This document shows positions 16,025-24,470 of a DNA stretch of 57,702 nucleotides, piece by piece. Position numbers and translations under genes: made by a program. Source of the stretch: Alphaproteobacteria bacterium UBA998 (GTDB taxonomy: Bacteria; Pseudomonadota; Alphaproteobacteria; Rickettsiales; UBA998); NCBI GenBank assembly GCA_002291925.1, contig DBAY01000015.1, positions 1 through 57,702 of the forward strand. Reading direction: 5' to 3'. The notes beneath the pieces were generated by a model. It was given only the letters and a program-made list of their open reading frames with translations. It was not told where the DNA came from and ran no database searches. The first letter of the stretch is position 1. Each line of letters starts with the position of its first letter.

Positions 16025-16513
16025 ATGAACGCCATCATCCAGTCCACCAAGGCGCTGCTGCTGAAGGAACTGCTCTCCGGCATGTTCCTCACCTTCAAAT
16101 ACATGTTCAAGAAGCCGGTGACGATCAACTACCCCTATGAGAAGTCGCCGCTCTCGCCGCGCTTCCGTGGAGAGCACGCGTTGCGCCGCTATCCGAACGG
16201 CGAGGAGCGCTGCATCGCCTGCAAACTCTGTGAAGCTGTGTGCCCGGCACTGGCCATCACTATCGAGGCCGAGTCGCGTGCCGATGGTTCCCGCCGCACC
16301 ACACGTTATGACATCGACATGACGAAGTGCATCTATTGCGGCCTGTGCCAGGAAGCCTGCCCGGTGGACGCCATCGTTGAAGGCCCGAACCTCGAGTTCG
16401 CCACCGAAACCCGCGAAGAGCTGATGTACAATAAGGAAAAGCTGCTCGCGAACGGGGAGCGCTGGGAGCCGGAATTGGCCGCAAAGATACAGCTCGACGC
16501 GCCCTATCGCTAA
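16025..16513 (+). CDS. nuoI: NADH-quinone oxidoreductase subunit I
   Basis: 8Fe ferredoxin-like subunit (162 residues) carrying clusters N6a and N6b. Two motifs bind them: CIACKLCEAVCP (around 61-72) and CIYCGLCQEACP (around 100-111). The amphipathic N-terminus (to residue 30) is the usual membrane contact. The ATG is preceded by AGGAGAAAACGAC immediately after the palindrome, so the repeat did not remove the ribosome site. A 94-nt gap without a gene follows. Confidence 0.97.
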   Translation: MNAIIQSTKALLLKELLSGMFLTFKYMFKKPVTINYPYEKSPLSPRFRGEHALRRYPNGEERCIACKLCEAVCPALAITIEAESRADGSRRTTRYDIDMTKCIYCGLCQEACPVDAIVEGPNLEFATETREELMYNKEKLLANGERWEPELAAKIQLDAPYR

Positions 16514-16607
16514 TTTTGGGAATCGAGCGAATGACGCCTTGCCATCGTGACATGCAGCCGCTAACAAAGCCGGGAAACGTCACCGGCCCCATTGGAATGC
16601 TCTCCTG

Positions 16608-17234
16608 ATGTCCCTCGACCTGCACAGCCTCATGTTCTACGTCTTCGCGGCGCTCACGCTGATGTGCGGCGTGATGGTGATTTCCGCGAAGAACCCGGTG
16701 CATTCGGTGCTGTTCCTCATCTTCGCCTTCTTCAACGCCGCGGGCCTCGTGGTGCTGCTCGGCGTGGAATACATCGCGATGACCCTGGTCATTGTTTACG
16801 TAGGCGCGGTGGCGGTGCTCTTCCTCTTCGTGGTGATGATGCTCAACATCAACTTCGCGGAATGGCGACAGGGCTTCCTGCGCTATCTGCCCATCGGCAT
16901 CGGTGTGGCGGCGCTGTTCATTGTACAGATCGGCGCGCTCTATATCGCGTCTAAACCCGCCACACAGGGCCTGCGCCTGATTCCCGGCAATCCCACGCCG
17001 CCACTGGAAAAAGTGACCAACACCGAGGCCATCGGCCGTCTGCTTTACACGGATTACGCCATTGCCTTCCAGATCGCCGGCATGATCCTGTTGGTGGCCA
17101 TGGTCAGCGCCATTGTGCTCACCCTTCGCCAGCGTGAAGGCGTTCGCCGCCAGCGCATCGGCAAGCAGGTGGCCCGCCGCCGCGAGGAAGCGGTGGAACT
17201 CGTCAACGTGCAACCGGGGCAGGGGATCAGCTGA
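16608..17234 (+). CDS. nuoJ: NADH-quinone oxidoreductase subunit J
   Basis: Membrane subunit (ND6-like), 208 residues, five helices. The conserved EYIAMTLVIVYVGAVAVLFLFVVMMLN segment contains the pi-bulge helix of this family. The C-terminal cytoplasmic tail is Arg-rich. The stop overlaps the nuoK start as TGATG. Confidence 0.95.
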   Translation: MSLDLHSLMFYVFAALTLMCGVMVISAKNPVHSVLFLIFAFFNAAGLVVLLGVEYIAMTLVIVYVGAVAVLFLFVVMMLNINFAEWRQGFLRYLPIGIGVAALFIVQIGALYIASKPATQGLRLIPGNPTPPLEKVTNTEAIGRLLYTDYAIAFQIAGMILLVAMVSAIVLTLRQREGVRRQRIGKQVARRREEAVELVNVQPGQGIS

Positions 17235-17551
17235 TGCTGTACGGCTCCATCGAACTCTTCTATTATCTGGTGGTCGCTGCCGCGCTCTTCACGCTCGGCA
17301 TCTGCGGCATTTTCCTGAACCGCAAGAACATCATCACCATCCTGATGTCCATCGAGCTGATGCTGCTGGCGGTGAACCTCAACTTCATCGCTTTCTCGGT
17401 CAGCCTGCATGACATGGTGGGGCAGGTCTTCACTGTCTTCGTCCTCACCGTCGCCGCTGCTGAAGCGGCCATTGGCCTCGCTATCCTCGTGATCTATGCG
17501 CGCAACACCGGCAGCATCGCGGTAGAAGACATTCGCGGGATGAAGGGGTAA
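17234..17551 (+). CDS. nuoK: NADH-quinone oxidoreductase subunit K
   Basis: ND4L-like membrane subunit, 105 residues with three helices. The two functional glutamates of proton transfer are in MSIELMLLAVN (Glu near 40) and AAAEAAIGLAI (Glu near 76). The N-terminus is slightly longer than the usual 101 residues. A 150-nt gap with a palindrome follows. Confidence 0.96.
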   Translation: MLYGSIELFYYLVVAAALFTLGICGIFLNRKNIITILMSIELMLLAVNLNFIAFSVSLHDMVGQVFTVFVLTVAAAEAAIGLAILVIYARNTGSIAVEDIRGMKG

Positions 17552-17583
17552 GGGTGTGGTTAAGCATCATATGAATAATGCCC

Positions 17584-17688
17584 CGTCATTACCCGAATCG
17601 CGCAGCGATTCTAGGGTAATCCAGCACATACGGAAAAGCCGGCTCTGGATTCCCCTGGAATTTACTGGCGTAAATTCGGGGAATGACG
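17584..17688. repeat. Palindromic repeat between nuoK and nuoL
   Basis: A roughly 105-bp element with terminal CGTCATTACCC and GGGGAATGACG and inner complementary CCAG...CTGG arms, each half also containing its own dyad (GAATCGCGCAGCGATTC; GAATTTACTGGCGTAAATTC). The nuoL ribosome site AAGGAG begins immediately after it. Confidence 0.75.
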
Positions 17689-17701
17689 AAGGAGTGAGCG
17701 C

Positions 17702-19660
17702 ATGACCACCGAACAAATGCTGCTCTTCATCGTGTTTCTGCCGCTCTTCTCGGCCATCCTTATCGGCCTGCAGACCCGCTGGGTACCGGACCGTATTGCT
17801 CAAATTGTCACCTCCGGCCTGCTCGTCGTTTCCGCCATTCTCTCGGCGCTTGTTTTCCATGACGTCTACACGTCCAAGCAGGCCGTGAAAGCCACCATCG
17901 CGCCGTGGATTACTTCCGGCGACCTGCAGGTAAGCTGGACGATTGCTGCTGACATGCTCACCGCCGTGATGCTCATCGTGGTCACCTGGGTGTCGTCGGT
18001 CGTGCATATCTACTCCATCGGCTATATGAGCCATGACGAGCACAAGCCGCGCTTCATGGCCTATCTTTCGCTCTTCACCTTCTTCATGCTGATGCTGGTG
18101 ACCGCCGACAATTTCGTGCAGGTCTTCCTCGGCTGGGAGGGCGTTGGCCTGGCCTCCTACCTGCTCATCGGCTTCTGGTATCACAAGCAAAGCGCCAATG
18201 CGGCCGCCATGAAAGCCTTCATCGTCAACCGCGTCGGGGACGTGGGACTGGCCATGGGTATTGCGCTCATTTTCATGACCTTCGGCAGCCTCGATTTCGC
18301 CACGGTGTTTGCCAAGGCACCGTCGCTGCAGGCTTACAGCTTTGATTTCTTCGGTCACACCGTGCCGCTGATGGACCTCGTCTGTCTGCTGCTCTTCATC
18401 GGCTGCATGGGCAAATCAGCTCAGTTGCTGCTGCACACCTGGCTGCCGGACGCGATGGAAGGACCCACACCGGTCTCTGCCCTCATCCACGCCGCCACAA
18501 TGGTGACGGCGGGCGTCTTCCTCGTCGCGCGCTGCTCGCCGCTGTTCGAGCTGGCCCCGACCGCCCTGATGGTCGTCACCATCGTCGGTGCGCTCACCGC
18601 CTTCTTCGCCGCCACGGTTGGCATGGTGCAGAATGACATCAAGCGCGTCATTGCCTATTCCACCTGCTCGCAGCTCGGCTACATGTTCTTTGCGTGCGGT
18701 GTATCCGCCTACTCCGCGGGCGTGTTTCACCTCATGACCCACGCCTTCTTCAAGGCACTGCTGTTCCTTGGTGCAGGCTCCGTCATTCACGCCCTTTCGG
18801 ACGAGCAGGACATGCGCCGCATGGGCGGCGTGTGGAAGCTGATTCCCACCGCCTATGCGCTGATGTGGATCGGCTCGCTGGCGCTGGCCGGCATCCCGCC
18901 CTTCGCCGGGTTCTATTCCAAGGACATCGTGCTGGAATCCGCCTTCGCCTCGCATACGGACTGGGGCACGTTCGCTTACGCCATGGGCGTCACTGCGGCA
19001 TTCCTCACCGCCTTCTATTCCGGCCGCCTGCTATTCATGACCTTCCACGGCAAGCCGCGCGCCGATGAATCCACCATGCATCATGTGCATGAATCGCCGC
19101 CGGTCATGTTGCTGCCACTGGGCCTGCTTGTAGCCGGGGCCATTGCGGCGGGGTATGTCGGGGCGAACCTTTTTGGCATGGTTGAGCCGGACGGGGCGTT
19201 CTGGAACGGGGCCATCTTCGTGGCCGAAGGGCATGAGGCGCTAGCCAATGCCCACCATGTGCCCGCTTGGGTGAAATACCTCCCGCTGGTCATGGGCGTG
19301 AGCGGCATCGCGCTCTCCTATGTGTTCTATGTCATGCATCCCGCCATCCCGGGGCGCATCGCGGGCACGTTCTCTCCCCTGTACCGCTTCTTGCTCAACA
19401 AATGGTACTTCGATGAGCTCTATGACACCATCTTCGTCCGCCCGGCGCTGGCGCTTGGCAAGCTCCTTTGGAAGCAGGGCGACGAGCAGACCATCGACCG
19501 CTTCGGCCCGAACGGTGTTGCAGCGCTCGCGCAGCGCGGCGGGGTAGCGGCCAGCCGCGTGCAGACCGGCTACCTGTTCCATTACGCCTTCGCGATGATG
19601 CTGGGCCTGCTCGCCATCATCACCTGGTTTGTCTATACCACTGGCCTCTGGCGGAGCTGA
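17702..19660 (+). CDS. nuoL: NADH-quinone oxidoreductase subunit L
   Basis: Antiporter-like distal proton-pumping subunit (ND5), 652 residues with about 14-16 helices. The proton-path motifs are visible: GWEGVGLASYLLIGFW (Glu in helix 5), HTWLPDAMEGPTPVSALIHAATMVTAG, and the lysine-containing discontinuous helices. The C-terminal long lateral helix is represented by the region after about residue 530. GGAG lies 8-11 nt before the ATG. Confidence 0.97.
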   Translation: MTTEQMLLFIVFLPLFSAILIGLQTRWVPDRIAQIVTSGLLVVSAILSALVFHDVYTSKQAVKATIAPWITSGDLQVSWTIAADMLTAVMLIVVTWVSSVVHIYSIGYMSHDEHKPRFMAYLSLFTFFMLMLVTADNFVQVFLGWEGVGLASYLLIGFWYHKQSANAAAMKAFIVNRVGDVGLAMGIALIFMTFGSLDFATVFAKAPSLQAYSFDFFGHTVPLMDLVCLLLFIGCMGKSAQLLLHTWLPDAMEGPTPVSALIHAATMVTAGVFLVARCSPLFELAPTALMVVTIVGALTAFFAATVGMVQNDIKRVIAYSTCSQLGYMFFACGVSAYSAGVFHLMTHAFFKALLFLGAGSVIHALSDEQDMRRMGGVWKLIPTAYALMWIGSLALAGIPPFAGFYSKDIVLESAFASHTDWGTFAYAMGVTAAFLTAFYSGRLLFMTFHGKPRADESTMHHVHESPPVMLLPLGLLVAGAIAAGYVGANLFGMVEPDGAFWNGAIFVAEGHEALANAHHVPAWVKYLPLVMGVSGIALSYVFYVMHPAIPGRIAGTFSPLYRFLLNKWYFDELYDTIFVRPALALGKLLWKQGDEQTIDRFGPNGVAALAQRGGVAASRVQTGYLFHYAFAMMLGLLAIITWFVYTTGLWRS

Positions 19661-19664
19661 CGCA

Positions 19665-21182
19665 ATGGGCATTCTCTCCACCCTCATCATCCTGCCGCTG
19701 GCCGCCGCCGTGCTCATCTTCCTGATGGCGCGCGGGGAGACGGAAGCCCGTCAGCGCCTGGCGCGCACCATCGCGCTCGCCGCCTCACTCATTACCTTTG
19801 CGCTTTCCATCAAGCTCTGGCTGGATTTTGACGCCACCACCGCCGAATTCCAGTTCGTCGAGAAGCACGAGTGGCTGCCGGCGCTGAACATTCAGTATTA
19901 CCTCGGCCTTGACGGCATCTCGCTGTTCATGGTGCTTCTCACCACGCTGCTGCAGCCCATCTGCATCCTCGCCAGCTGGCACGCCATCGAGAAGCGCGTG
20001 GCCGAATTCATGATTGCCTTCTCACTGCTGGAGTCCATGGTCATCGGTGTCTTCTGCGCGCTCGATGCCATGCTGTTTTACGTGTTCTTCGAGGCAGTGC
20101 TGATCCCGATGTACCTCATAATCGGCATCTGGGGTGGCCAGAACCGTATCTATGCCGCGTTCAAATTCTTCCTCTACACGCTGGCGGGCTCGTTCCTGTT
20201 CCTCGTCGCGCTGCTCTATCTCTATTTCCAGTTCGGCACGTTCGAGATTCCCATGCTCATGCAGCAGGCTCCCTCGCTGGCGCTGGAAACGCAGAAGCTG
20301 CTCTGGCTCGGCATGTTCATCGCCTTCGCGGTGAAGGTACCGATGTGGCCGGTGCATACCTGGTTGCCGGACGCACACGTGCAGGCCCCCACCGCTGGCT
20401 CGGTCATTCTGGCAGGCATCCTGCTGAAAATGGGCGGTTACGGCTTCCTGCGCTTCTCGCTGCCCATGCTGCCGGATGCGTCCGTAGCCTATGCCGAGTT
20501 CGTCTATATCCTCAGCGTCATCGCCGTCATCTACACCTCGCTGGTGGCGCTGCGGCAGGAGGACATGAAGAAGCTCATCGCCTATTCCTCCGTGGCGCAT
20601 ATGGGCTTCGTCACGCTCGGTCTGTTTGCCTTCAACCAGCAGGGCGTGGAAGGCGGCATCATCCAGATGATTTCCCACGGGGTTGTCTCCGGCGCGCTGT
20701 TCCTCTGTGTCGGCGTCGTCTATGACCGCCTGCACACACGCGAGATCGCGCGTTACGGCGGCCTCGTGCAGATTATGCCCCGCTATGCGCTGCTGTTTAT
20801 GCTGTTCACCATGGCCTCGGTCGGCCTGCCGGCCACTTCCGGCTTCGTTGGCGAATTCCTCGTGCTGGTGGGGATGTTCCAGGCCAATCACGTGTACGCT
20901 TTCCTCGCCGCCAGCGGCATGGTGCTGGGCGCGGCCTATGCGCTGTGGCTTTACCGCCGCATCATCTTCGGCGAGCTGACCAAGCCGGATTTGAAAAAGA
21001 TGACCGACCTGACGCTCACCGAAAAACTCAGCTTCGCCCCGCTGGTGGCCATCGTCATCTGGATGGGCCTCTATCCCAAGCCGTATTTTGACGCCATGGC
21101 CCCGTCCGTGAAGCACCTGCTCGAGCATATCGACAGCCACACCATCGGTAACTTCAACGAACTGGCGGAGGTGCAGCCATGA
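19665..21182 (+). CDS. nuoM: NADH-quinone oxidoreductase subunit M
   Basis: Antiporter-like proton-pumping subunit (ND4), 505 residues. Motifs: a Glu-containing helix FFEAVLIPMYLIIGIWGG, and VKVPMWPVHTWLPDAHVQAPTAGSVILAGILLKMGGYG. The start is the ATG at 19665 with GGAG 8 nt upstream; an upstream in-frame start at 19629 would overlap nuoL and add 12 non-hydrophobic residues. The stop overlaps nuoN (ATGA). Confidence 0.97.
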   Translation: MGILSTLIILPLAAAVLIFLMARGETEARQRLARTIALAASLITFALSIKLWLDFDATTAEFQFVEKHEWLPALNIQYYLGLDGISLFMVLLTTLLQPICILASWHAIEKRVAEFMIAFSLLESMVIGVFCALDAMLFYVFFEAVLIPMYLIIGIWGGQNRIYAAFKFFLYTLAGSFLFLVALLYLYFQFGTFEIPMLMQQAPSLALETQKLLWLGMFIAFAVKVPMWPVHTWLPDAHVQAPTAGSVILAGILLKMGGYGFLRFSLPMLPDASVAYAEFVYILSVIAVIYTSLVALRQEDMKKLIAYSSVAHMGFVTLGLFAFNQQGVEGGIIQMISHGVVSGALFLCVGVVYDRLHTREIARYGGLVQIMPRYALLFMLFTMASVGLPATSGFVGEFLVLVGMFQANHVYAFLAASGMVLGAAYALWLYRRIIFGELTKPDLKKMTDLTLTEKLSFAPLVAIVIWMGLYPKPYFDAMAPSVKHLLEHIDSHTIGNFNELAEVQP

Positions 21183-22648
21183 GCGCGGAATTCCTCCAGC
21201 AACTGCACGGCCTGCTGCCGGAAGGTTTCCTCGCCGTGGGTGCCATGCTACTCCTGATGGCAGGTGTTTATGGCGGCAAGGGCGTGACCCACATTGTCAA
21301 TTACGCCGCCATCCTCGTGCTGGTGGTCGCGCTGCAACTCGTGCTGATGACCACCGGCCTGCCGACCCCGGCGGACAGTCCATTCGTGCATGATAACTTT
21401 GCGCTCTATGGAAAACTCTTCGTGCTGCTCGGTTCGGTGATCACCCTGATCATCTCCAGCACCTGGCTGGCGCATGCGGAGAATGACCGGTTCGAATATC
21501 CCATCCTCATTCTGTTCTGCACGCTGGGGATGTTCCTGATGCTCTCGGCCAATGACATGCTCTCGGTGTACCTTGGGCTGGAGCTGGCGAGCCTGTCGCA
21601 ATATGTGCTGGCATCCTTCCAGCGCGACCGCACGCGCTCCACAGAGTCGGGCCTGAAATACTTCGTTCTCGGCTCGCTGGCCTCGGGTATGCTGCTGTTC
21701 GGCATCTCGCTGGTGTACGGCTTCACGGGCACCATCGAGTTCCCCGGCATCCAGCAGGTAACGGCGGGCTATACGGCGTACAGCCAGGCGGCGGGCACCC
21801 CGTTCCCGTACGGCCTCGTGCTCGGTATGGTGCTCGTGCTGGTCGGCTTCTGCTTCAAGATTTCCGCCGCGCCCTTCCATATGTGGACGCCGGACGTCTA
21901 TGAAGGCGCGCCGACGCCGGTGACGGCCTTCTTCTCCGTGGCACCGAAAATCGCCGCCGTGATGCTGCTGATGCGCCTGCTCGGCGTGCCGTTCGCGGGC
22001 ATGGCCGCGCAGTGGCAGCAGATCATCGTGGCTGTCTCGGCGCTCTCCATGCTGGTCGGTGCGCTTGGCGCACTGCGCCAGACCAACCTCAAGCGCCTGC
22101 TGGCCTATTCCTCTATCGGCCATGTGGGCTTTGCCCTGATGGCGCTGGCTACGTTTAATGCCAATGGCTTTGCTGCCGTGCTCGTCTACCTCGCCCTCTA
22201 TCTGTTCATGAGCCTTGGGGCCTTTGCGCTTCTGCTGCTGATGCGCCGGGAAGGGGAGTATGTGGAGTCGATTGAGGACCTGAAGGGGATCTCGCGCATT
22301 CATCCGTGGTTTGCCTTCGCGCTGGCGGTGTTCATGTTCTCCATGGCGGGCATCCCGCCGCTCGCGGGCTTCTTTGCCAAGCTGTATGTGTTCCTCGAGG
22401 CCGTGCGCGGCGGCTATCTGTGGCTGGCGGTGTTCGGTGTGCTGGCCAGCGTGGTGTCGGCTTACTACTATATCCGTCTCATCAAGTTCATGTATTTCGA
22501 TGAGGGCGGCACGGCGTTTGAGATGCCGCGCTCGCCGAGCCTGGATGCGGTCATTGGCCTCTGCGTCGCGGTGATGCTGTTCTACATCCTCTCACCCATG
22601 CTGCTGGACGGCCCTGCCAAGGCCGCCGCACAGGCGCTGCTGCCGTGA
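21179..22648 (+). CDS. nuoN: NADH-quinone oxidoreductase subunit N
   Basis: Antiporter-like proton-pumping subunit (ND2), 489 residues with about 14 helices. Motifs: LGLELASLSQYVLASF (Glu of helix 5), FKISAAPFHMWTPDVYEGAPTPVTAFFSVAPKIAA, and LKRLLAYSSIGHVGFAL. It is the last nuo gene; the GTG start of birA overlaps its stop, so the operon runs on. Confidence 0.97.
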   Translation: MSAEFLQQLHGLLPEGFLAVGAMLLLMAGVYGGKGVTHIVNYAAILVLVVALQLVLMTTGLPTPADSPFVHDNFALYGKLFVLLGSVITLIISSTWLAHAENDRFEYPILILFCTLGMFLMLSANDMLSVYLGLELASLSQYVLASFQRDRTRSTESGLKYFVLGSLASGMLLFGISLVYGFTGTIEFPGIQQVTAGYTAYSQAAGTPFPYGLVLGMVLVLVGFCFKISAAPFHMWTPDVYEGAPTPVTAFFSVAPKIAAVMLLMRLLGVPFAGMAAQWQQIIVAVSALSMLVGALGALRQTNLKRLLAYSSIGHVGFALMALATFNANGFAAVLVYLALYLFMSLGAFALLLLMRREGEYVESIEDLKGISRIHPWFAFALAVFMFSMAGIPPLAGFFAKLYVFLEAVRGGYLWLAVFGVLASVVSAYYYIRLIKFMYFDEGGTAFEMPRSPSLDAVIGLCVAVMLFYILSPMLLDGPAKAAAQALLP

Positions 22649-23412
22649 CCGCGAAAAAGAAACCCGCGTCGCTCATCGAGTCTTACCACCTGCTCGCCTA
22701 TGACGTGCTGGATAGCACCAACGAGGAAGCCCGCCGGCTGGCGCGTGGCGGGGCCAGCCACGGTGCGGTGATCTGGGCCAAGCGGCAGACGCAGGGCCGT
22801 GGCCGCATGGGCCGCGAATGGGTGTCGCAGGAAGGCAATCTCTTCGTATCGCTGCTGTTGCAGCCTAAGGTGGAACTCATCGACGCCGCGCAATTCTCTT
22901 TTGTTACCGCCCTGGCCGTAGCCGAGGCGTTGCAGCCGGTGGTGAGCGAGGTGGGCACGCTCTCGCTGAAATGGCCGAATGACATCCTGCTCGATGGCCG
23001 CAAGCTGGGGGGCATCCTGCTCGAAACCGAGCCCACCGAGGACAAAAAGGGGTTCTGGCTCATCGCGGGCATCGGCATCAATGTGGAGTCCTGCCCACTA
23101 GAGGCGGAGGTGATGTACCCCGCCACTTGCCTGAAACAGGCGGGCATCGAGATCATCAGCGCCAAGATTGTGCTTTCCCGCCTGCTGCCGCATTTCGTGG
23201 AATGCTACGACCGCTGGATGGCCAAGGGCTTCGAGCCCATCCGCAAGGACTGGCTGGCCCTGGCACACGGCATGGGCGCGCAGACCAGCGTGCGTTCCGG
23301 CAATGAGGAATATACCGGCACCGTCACCGGCATCGACGCGCAGGGCCGCCTGCAGATGGAACTGGCCGACGGCACCCTGATGCACCTGACCAGCGGGGAC
23401 GTGCTGGCGTAG
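22645..23412 (+). CDS. birA: Biotin--[acetyl-CoA-carboxylase] ligase
   Basis: Transfers biotin through biotinyl-5'-AMP to the carrier domain of acetyl-CoA carboxylase. At 255 residues it has only the catalytic and C-terminal SH3-like domains. The DNA-binding N-terminal domain of the E. coli repressor is absent, so this is a monofunctional ligase. Visible motifs: GRGRMGREW (biotinyl-AMP loop), KWPNDILLDGRKLGGIL, and GIGINV. Translation starts at GTG overlapping the nuoN stop (GTGA). The position right after nuoN is common in alphaproteobacteria. Confidence 0.95.
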   Translation: MTAKKKPASLIESYHLLAYDVLDSTNEEARRLARGGASHGAVIWAKRQTQGRGRMGREWVSQEGNLFVSLLLQPKVELIDAAQFSFVTALAVAEALQPVVSEVGTLSLKWPNDILLDGRKLGGILLETEPTEDKKGFWLIAGIGINVESCPLEAEVMYPATCLKQAGIEIISAKIVLSRLLPHFVECYDRWMAKGFEPIRKDWLALAHGMGAQTSVRSGNEEYTGTVTGIDAQGRLQMELADGTLMHLTSGDVLA

Positions 23413-23426
23413 TGTTTATGTTAACT

Positions 23427-23523
23427 CGTCATTCCGAACGAGCATCGCGATGAGGAATCTTTATACAGGGAAACACAGCGGCAATCCCTGTATAAAGATT
23501 CCTCGCCTTCGCTCGAAATGACG
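23427..23523. repeat. Family-A 97-bp palindrome, copy 1 (birA/coaX gap)
   Basis: Termini CGTCATTCCGAACGAG and CTCGAAATGACG; the inner arms GAGGAATCTTTATACAGGGA and TCCCTGTATAAAGATTCCTC are perfectly complementary. It has the same length and layout as 24326-24422. No coding content. Confidence 0.9.
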
Positions 23524-23539
23524 TTGAAAGGTTGCCCGA

Positions 23540-24301
23540 ATGCTCCTCGCCATTGATGTCGGCAATACCAATACCGAATTCGCCCTATTTGATGGGGAAG
23601 AGCTGCGCCGCACCTGGCGGCTGCGCACGGAGCGTCACCGCACGGCAGATGAGTACGTCATCTGGCTGCATCAGATGTTTCAGGCGTCGGGCTTTGCGCT
23701 CTCCACCGTCACGGCCGCCATCATCGCGTGCGTGGTGCCCGAAGCGCTGTTCCCGCTGCGCCAACTCTGCAAGCATACGCTGAATGTCCCGCTGACACTG
23801 CTGGGCGAGGATGCGCTTGATCTCGGCATCCGCACCGCCACCGAAGGCGAGGTGGGAGCCGACCGGCTGGTGAATGCCGCCGAAGCGTGGCGGCGCTACC
23901 GGATGCCGCTCGTTATCGTCGATTTCGGCACCGCCACCACCTTCGATGTGGTGGGCGAGGGCGGCGTCTATCTCGGCGGGGCCATCGCGCCGGGGGTGAA
24001 TCTTTCGCTGGAAGCCCTGCAGGCGGCGGCATCCAAACTGCCCGGCATCCGCATCCGCCAGCCGGAACGGGTGATTGGACGCTCCACCGTGCCCGCGATG
24101 GAATCCGGCATTTTCTACGGCTATCTGGGACTGGTGGATGGCATCAACCGCCGGATTCTTAACGAATACGGCCAGCCGATGAAAGTCTTCGCCACGGGCG
24201 GTCTGGCGGCGCTTTACGCCCCGCACAGCGAAACCATTGAAGAAACGGTCGAAGACCTTACCATCCGCGGATTATTGACTATCTATGAGGCTAACCGATA
24301 A
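23540..24301 (+). CDS. coaX: Type III pantothenate kinase
   Basis: ATP-dependent phosphorylation of pantothenate, first step of CoA synthesis, ASKHA-fold enzyme active as a dimer. It has 253 residues. Motifs: phosphate-1 DVGNTNTEFALFDG (6-19), GADRLVNA (around 107-114), and phosphate-2 DFGTATTFDVV (around 128-138). It lacks similarity to CoaA. Flanked on both sides by copies of the same palindrome. Confidence 0.96.
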   Translation: MLLAIDVGNTNTEFALFDGEELRRTWRLRTERHRTADEYVIWLHQMFQASGFALSTVTAAIIACVVPEALFPLRQLCKHTLNVPLTLLGEDALDLGIRTATEGEVGADRLVNAAEAWRRYRMPLVIVDFGTATTFDVVGEGGVYLGGAIAPGVNLSLEALQAAASKLPGIRIRQPERVIGRSTVPAMESGIFYGYLGLVDGINRRILNEYGQPMKVFATGGLAALYAPHSETIEETVEDLTIRGLLTIYEANR

Positions 24302-24325
24302 TTGGATGATTAGTTATTAGAAACA

Positions 24326-24422
24326 CGTCATTCCGAAAGAGCGCTAGCGAGGATGAATCTTTATATAGGGACACTCTCAGCGTTCCCTGTATAAAGATTC
24401 CTCACATTCGTTCGGAATGACG
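24326..24422. repeat. Family-A 97-bp palindrome, copy 2 (coaX/rnj gap)
   Basis: Same 97-bp length as copy 1, with termini CGTCATTCCGAA...TTCGGAATGACG and inner arms AATCTTTATATAGGGA/TCCCTGTATAAAGATT; one A-to-C type difference would be a mismatch or wobble. Confidence 0.9.
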
Positions 24423-24470
24423 AATCTCCTCAAACCTCGCCTCTGAACACTCACCACTCATCTGGAAAAA

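Noticed and set aside
15935..16567. Minus-strand ORF ending with VIPAKAGIQ and FRWNDE
   Set aside because: These peptides are translations of the palindromic repeat, and the rest is antisense to nuoI.
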